A stretch of DNA of 64,000 nt, from positions 1-64,000 of the forward strand of contig CABUXJ010000007.1 in the NCBI GenBank assembly GCA_902495455.1, in the 5' to 3' direction. Below are positions 60,226 to 64,000 of this stretch, piece by piece (the stretch's first letter is position 1; each line of letters begins with the position of its first letter). A program made the translations under genes and the position numbers. The notes below the pieces were generated by a model, which was given only the letters and a program-made list of their open reading frames with translations, did no database searches and was not told the origin of the DNA. Origin of the DNA: an uncultured Prevotella sp. GTDB lineage: Bacteria; Bacteroidota; Bacteroidia; Bacteroidales; Bacteroidaceae.

Positions 60226-63200
60226 ATGACCGTCAAGACATTCATAGACCGCCCCATCCTGTCGGGCGTGATATCCGTGAGCATCCTCATCATCGGACTG
60301 ATAGGCCTAAGCCAGTTGCCCATAGAGCAGTTCCCTGACATCGCGCCGCCCACCGTGCGTGTTTCGGCCACCTACACCGGAGCCAACGCCGAAACGGTGA
60401 TGAAGAGCGTGATAACACCGCTGGAAGAACAGCTCAACGGCGTGGAGGACATGATGTACATGACCTCCACCGCCACCAATACCGGCTCTGCCTCCATCAG
60501 CGTCTATTTCAAGCAGGGAACGGACGCGGACATGGCGGTGGTGAACGTGCAGAACCGCGTGGCATCGGCACAGGGACTGCTCCCGGCAGAGGTCACGAAG
60601 TCGGGCGTCACGGTGCGCAAGCGGCAGAGCAACGCCCTGAAAGCCATATCGCTCTATTCGCCCGACGATTCTTTCGACTCCAACTTTCTGACCAACTACC
60701 TGAAGATAAACATCGAACCGCAACTCTCGCGCATTGCCGGGGTGGGCGACGTGAACATCTGGGGAGCCAGCTACTCCATGCGCATCTGGCTCGACCCGCA
60801 GAAGATGGCGCAGTACGGGCTGATGCCCTCGGACATAGAGGCAGTGCTCGACGAGCAGAACGTGGAATCGCCCACGGGCACGCTCGGCGCGGAGTCGAAG
60901 AACACGTTCCGCTACGTGCTGAAATACCGTGGACGCTACGAGGAAGAGGAAGACTACGGCAACATGGTCATCAAGTCGCTGCCCGACGGGAACGTGCTAC
61001 GGCTGAGGGACGTGGCACGCATCGAACTGGGTGCGGAAAACTACGACATGCTTAGCCAGACGAGCGGGCATCCGGGAGCCAACTGCATGACGGCACAGAT
61101 TTCCGGTTCCAACGCCAACGAAATCATCAAGGAGATGAACCGCGTGCAGGCCGACATATCAGCCTCGCTGCCCAAAGGAATGGTGCTGACCGACATCACG
61201 AGCACCAAGGATTTCCTCGACGCTTCCATATCCAACGTGGTGGAAACGCTCCTCGTGGCCATCGCGCTGGTGGTGTTTGTGGTTTACCTTTTCCTGCACG
61301 ACCTGCGCGCCACGCTCATCCCCTCTTTGGCCATCATCGTGTCATTGGTGGGTACGTTCGCATTTCTTTATGCCGCAGGGTTCAGCTTGAATCTGCTGAC
61401 ACTCTTCGCGCTGGTATTGGTCATCGGAACGGTGGTGGACGACAGCATCGTGGTGGTGGAGGCGGTGCAGGCCCGCTTCGAAGAGGGATGTGTTTCCGCC
61501 TATCACGCTACGGTGGAGGCAATGGGCGGTCTGACCTCGGCACTGATAACCACAACCGTTGTCTTCATGGCCGTGTTCATCCCCGTCAGCTTCATGGGCG
61601 GCACCACGGGCACGTTCTACACCCAGTTTGGCCTGACCATGGCGGTGGCGGTAGCCATCTCCCTGCTCAACGCCTTGACGCTCAGTCCCGCCCTCTGCGC
61701 CCTGATTCTGCGTCCGCGTGCCGGGCTTTCCAACGGCAGGAAGCCGGGCTTCTCCGACCGTTTCCACAATGCTTTTAATCACTCCTTCCGCCACGTGCAG
61801 CAGAAATACCTGAAAGGCGTGTCATTCCTTTTCCGCCATAAGGCCATCGCCTTGGGCAGCATCGTGGTGGCATGCGCCGCCCTCGTGCTGCTGATGCAGA
61901 CCACCAAGACGGGCCTCGTGCCGCAGGAAGACATGGGAACCATCAACGTGAACGTGCAGACCGCACCCGGCAGCAACCTCGACGAGACGGGGCGCATCAT
62001 GGACGAGATAGAGGCGGCCATCAGAGACATTCCGCAAATCAAGATTTACTCGCGCATCACGGGCAAGGATGCCGTACACAACCAGTCGTCCTCCGCCGGC
62101 TCGTTCACCATCCGTCTGAAGAACTGGAGCGAGCGGACAAAGGAGGGCGACGACGTGAACTCCGTCATGAAAGAAATCTACCGCCGCACGGAAGGCATCA
62201 AGGCGGCCTCCATCCGCGTGTCCACGCAGCCCATGATTTCGGGTTACGGCACGAGCAACGGCTTCGAACTGTACGTGCAGGACAAGAAGGGCGGCAGTGT
62301 GGACGACCTCCTGAAACACACCAACGCCTTCATCGACGCGATGAACAAGCGTCCTGAAATATCGCGTGCCTACACCACGTTCGACACCAAATATCCGCAA
62401 TACATGGTGGAGGTGGATGCCGCCCTGTGCAAACGCAACAGCGTGTCGCCATCGGATGCGCTGTCCACGCTGGCGGGCTACGTGGGTGGCAGCTATAGCT
62501 CCAACCTAAACCGCTTCACCAAGCTCTACCGTGTCATGGTGCAGGCTTCGCCCGAATACCGCTTCGACACGGAGGCATTGGACAACATCTTCGTGCGAGG
62601 CGATGACGGACGGATGTCACCCGTGTCGCAATACCTCACGCTCACAAGGGTGTATGGTTCGGAGAGTCTTTCGCGCTTCAACCTCTTCTCCGCCATCAGC
62701 GTTTCCGGCGTACCTGCCGACGGTTACAGTTCGGGACAGGCCATACAGGCCATACGCGAAGTGGCGGGAACTGCCCTGCCCGAAGGCTACGGCTACGAGT
62801 TTGGCGGCATGTCGCGCGAGGAAGCCTCCACGGGCACTTCCGCCACTACGCTGGTGTTCATCGTCTGCATTGTTTTCATCTACCTCATCCTCTGCGCCCT
62901 CTACGAGAGCCTGATGATACCGTTCGCCGTCATCCTCTCCGTCCCGTTCGGGCTGGCGGGCAGCTTTCTCTTCGCCAAGTTGTGGGGATTAGAGAACAAC
63001 ATCTACATGCAGACAGGGCTTATCATGCTCATCGGGTTGCTAGCAAAGACCGCCATTCTGCTTACGGAATATGCTTCCGACCGCCGCCGTCAGGGCATGA
63101 GCATCACCACCGCCGCCATGTCGGCCGCCAAAGCCCGCCTGCGTCCCATCCTCATGACTTCCATGACGATGATATTCGGGATGCTCCCGCTGATGTTCGC

Positions 63201-63363
63201 CCACGGCGTGGGAGCCCACGGCAACATCTCCGTAGGCGTGGGCACGGTAGGCGGCATGCTCTTCGGCACGGCGGGACTATTGTTCGTGGTGCCCTCGCTG
63301 TTCATCGTCTTCCAATACTTGCAGGAACGTTTCCTGCCCGGGCGAAACTACAAACAAAGTTGA
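60226..63363 (+). CDS. RND efflux transporter, HAE1 (AcrB-like) permease
   Basis: The 1045-residue inner-membrane pump starts MTVKTFIDRPILSGVISVSI, has a large pore domain with the usual PTVRVSATYTGANAETV segment, the proton-relay pair in GTVVDDSIVVVEAVQ (Asp-Asp of helix 4) and the helix-10 lysine in GLLAKTAILLTEYASDRRRQG. Twelve transmembrane segments are evident and the length is normal for AcrB-like pumps. The stop codon overlaps the start of a truncated outer-membrane channel gene (TGATG), so a third component was once coupled to it. It is probably controlled by the divergent LytTR two-component system. Confidence 0.95.
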   Translation: MTVKTFIDRPILSGVISVSILIIGLIGLSQLPIEQFPDIAPPTVRVSATYTGANAETVMKSVITPLEEQLNGVEDMMYMTSTATNTGSASISVYFKQGTDADMAVVNVQNRVASAQGLLPAEVTKSGVTVRKRQSNALKAISLYSPDDSFDSNFLTNYLKINIEPQLSRIAGVGDVNIWGASYSMRIWLDPQKMAQYGLMPSDIEAVLDEQNVESPTGTLGAESKNTFRYVLKYRGRYEEEEDYGNMVIKSLPDGNVLRLRDVARIELGAENYDMLSQTSGHPGANCMTAQISGSNANEIIKEMNRVQADISASLPKGMVLTDITSTKDFLDASISNVVETLLVAIALVVFVVYLFLHDLRATLIPSLAIIVSLVGTFAFLYAAGFSLNLLTLFALVLVIGTVVDDSIVVVEAVQARFEEGCVSAYHATVEAMGGLTSALITTTVVFMAVFIPVSFMGGTTGTFYTQFGLTMAVAVAISLLNALTLSPALCALILRPRAGLSNGRKPGFSDRFHNAFNHSFRHVQQKYLKGVSFLFRHKAIALGSIVVACAALVLLMQTTKTGLVPQEDMGTINVNVQTAPGSNLDETGRIMDEIEAAIRDIPQIKIYSRITGKDAVHNQSSSAGSFTIRLKNWSERTKEGDDVNSVMKEIYRRTEGIKAASIRVSTQPMISGYGTSNGFELYVQDKKGGSVDDLLKHTNAFIDAMNKRPEISRAYTTFDTKYPQYMVEVDAALCKRNSVSPSDALSTLAGYVGGSYSSNLNRFTKLYRVMVQASPEYRFDTEALDNIFVRGDDGRMSPVSQYLTLTRVYGSESLSRFNLFSAISVSGVPADGYSSGQAIQAIREVAGTALPEGYGYEFGGMSREEASTGTSATTLVFIVCIVFIYLILCALYESLMIPFAVILSVPFGLAGSFLFAKLWGLENNIYMQTGLIMLIGLLAKTAILLTEYASDRRRQGMSITTAAMSAAKARLRPILMTSMTMIFGMLPLMFAHGVGAHGNISVGVGTVGGMLFGTAGLLFVVPSLFIVFQYLQERFLPGRNYKQS

Positions 63364-63491
63364 TGATTATTAAAGCTTTCTATGCCACAAACTCAGCCCG
63401 TTCGGCATTCTATCCGAGCTTAACGCTTTCCGGCACGCTCGGTTGGACCAACAGCGGCGGCCGAAACGTACGGACGATCGGTGTTAAATAA
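63363..63491 (+). pseudogene. TolC-family outer-membrane channel remnant
   Basis: A 42-codon frame starting in the pump stop codon (TGATG) encodes ATNSARSAFYPSLTLSGTLG followed by WTNSGG, a stretch diagnostic of NodT/TolC-like outer-membrane factors that normally follow HAE1 pumps (near residue 80-130 of about 460). The N-terminal signal and roughly 350 C-terminal residues are absent, and the frame ends with unrelated codons. The efflux operon therefore lacks its own channel here and must borrow one from elsewhere, or be inactive. Confidence 0.75.
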
Positions 63492-63514
63492 GATTAAATA
63501 AGCGACGGAAAGCA

Positions 63515-63562
63515 TTGCCATACGAATGGAACGACGTATATTTGCGATATCAAAATGATATC
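63515..63562 (+). promoter_or_regulatory. Promoter and palindrome before the SPFH gene
   Basis: TTG at 63515-63517, 19 nt and TATATTTG at 63537-63544 form a good promoter. The palindrome GATATCA-AAA-TGATATC (63546-63562) spans the expected transcription start, where a repressor could act. Confidence 0.55.
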
Positions 63563-63582
63563 AAACTAAAACTCGTAAAATT

Positions 63583-64000
63583 ATGGAAAAGAAGGAATTC
63601 ACGTTCAACGGAACAACACTCAACGGCTTTCTCATGCTGTTTGTCAACATCGCCCTGACCCTCGCTGCCATTGCCGCCATCGTGTGGGGCATAGTTATCG
63701 ACAACAGTCTGAGCGGAATATACGTCGGAGCAGGACTCGTAGCGCTCATAGCCACCTTTATAATATGGTGTGGATTTGCAATGCTCGAACCGGGCGAAGG
63801 CCGCGTGATGGTGCTCTTCGGAGAATACAAAGGCACGTTCACAAAGACGGGCTACTACTGGCAGAACCCATTTCTCACGGTAAAGAAGGTGTCGTTCCGC
63901 TCGCGCAACATAGACGTAGAGCCCATCAAGGTGAACGACAAGACAGGAAACCCCATCATGATCGGCCTCATACTGGTATGGAAACTGAGCGACGCATATA
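63583..64000 (+). CDS. SPFH/Band 7 membrane protein (5-prime part)
   Basis: The 139 codons present start MEKKEFTFNGTTLNGFLM, with two hydrophobic segments (about residues 16-37 and 44-66), then the SPFH start MLEPGEGRVMVLFGEYKGTFTKTG, with YYWQNPF and VEPIKVNDKTGNPIMIGLILVWKLSDAY. This matches the Bacteroidetes stomatin/flotillin-like proteins that form membrane microdomain rings. Two membrane segments before the SPFH domain give a hairpin-like anchor. The gene runs off the window, so the C-terminal coiled coil is not visible. Confidence 0.88.
   Translation, partial: MEKKEFTFNGTTLNGFLMLFVNIALTLAAIAAIVWGIVIDNSLSGIYVGAGLVALIATFIIWCGFAMLEPGEGRVMVLFGEYKGTFTKTGYYWQNPFLTVKKVSFRSRNIDVEPIKVNDKTGNPIMIGLILVWKLSDAY

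Overview
The window looks like chromosomal DNA from a Bacteroidales bacterium, most likely a Prevotellaceae member with fairly high GC for that group. Supporting this are promoters with the Bacteroidetes -7 box (TAnnTTTG, often with TTTG about 20 nt upstream), few Shine-Dalgarno sequences, lineage-typical families (DUF4230, DUF4249, DUF4738, DUF4890, DUF5606, DUF5686, GT117/DUF2723, OMP_b-brl_3 outer-membrane barrels, long NusB) and the gene orders lysS-gpsA-pgi-HAD and nusB-yajC-ybbR-coaE. No rRNA, tRNA, prophage, integrase, transposase or CRISPR array was found.

Layout. 0-4 kb: trmO, a tandem DUF4230 pair and two small secreted proteins. 4-10.4 kb (minus strand): lysS-gpsA-pgi-HAD phosphatase, then aroB. 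11.5-14.5 kb: a large outer-membrane barrel protein. 14.6-19.2 kb (minus): nusB-yajC-ybbR-coaE-DUF5606-lacI. 20-24.4 kb (plus): rplY-pth-hslR, a BACON-like lipoprotein, purN and a Ca/Na antiporter. 24.5-33.7 kb (minus): a second lacI, a nucleotidyltransferase/CDP-alcohol phosphotransferase/DUF5686 set, a DUF362 protein and two membrane proteins. 33.9-40.1 kb (minus): purD, a DPP-IV-like peptidase, an RNA methyltransferase with a frameshifted tail, and cysE. 41-43.4 kb: a PiT phosphate transporter. 43.5-47.7 kb (minus): a lipoprotein/TonB receptor/DUF4249 operon. 48.9-56.5 kb: an acetyl-xylan-esterase-like enzyme, a Fur-family regulator, a polysaccharide deacetylase, GT117 and mnmA. 56.8-63.5 kb: a LytTR two-component system facing an RND efflux operon, with gene remnants at both of its edges. 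63.6 kb to the end: the start of an SPFH protein.

The most unusual content lies between the genes. Several dispersed palindromic repeat families fill nearly every long intergenic gap: a roughly 105-bp GC-rich array of small hairpins (five copies, at about 10.7, 19.6, 30.6, 40.5 and 48.1 kb), a roughly 200-bp long-armed palindrome (two copies plus tandem end fragments), a GTAGGGACA-ended palindrome (three copies plus one half) and an ACGCAAAG inverted repeat placed between convergent genes. A G-rich repeat family has also been read into the C-termini of two facing genes at 50.8-51.2 kb. Other points of interest are a candidate small RNA at 25.67-25.76 kb, a possible LacI-type operator found at three promoters, and gene decay around the efflux locus (a TolC fragment and an internally deleted esterase).
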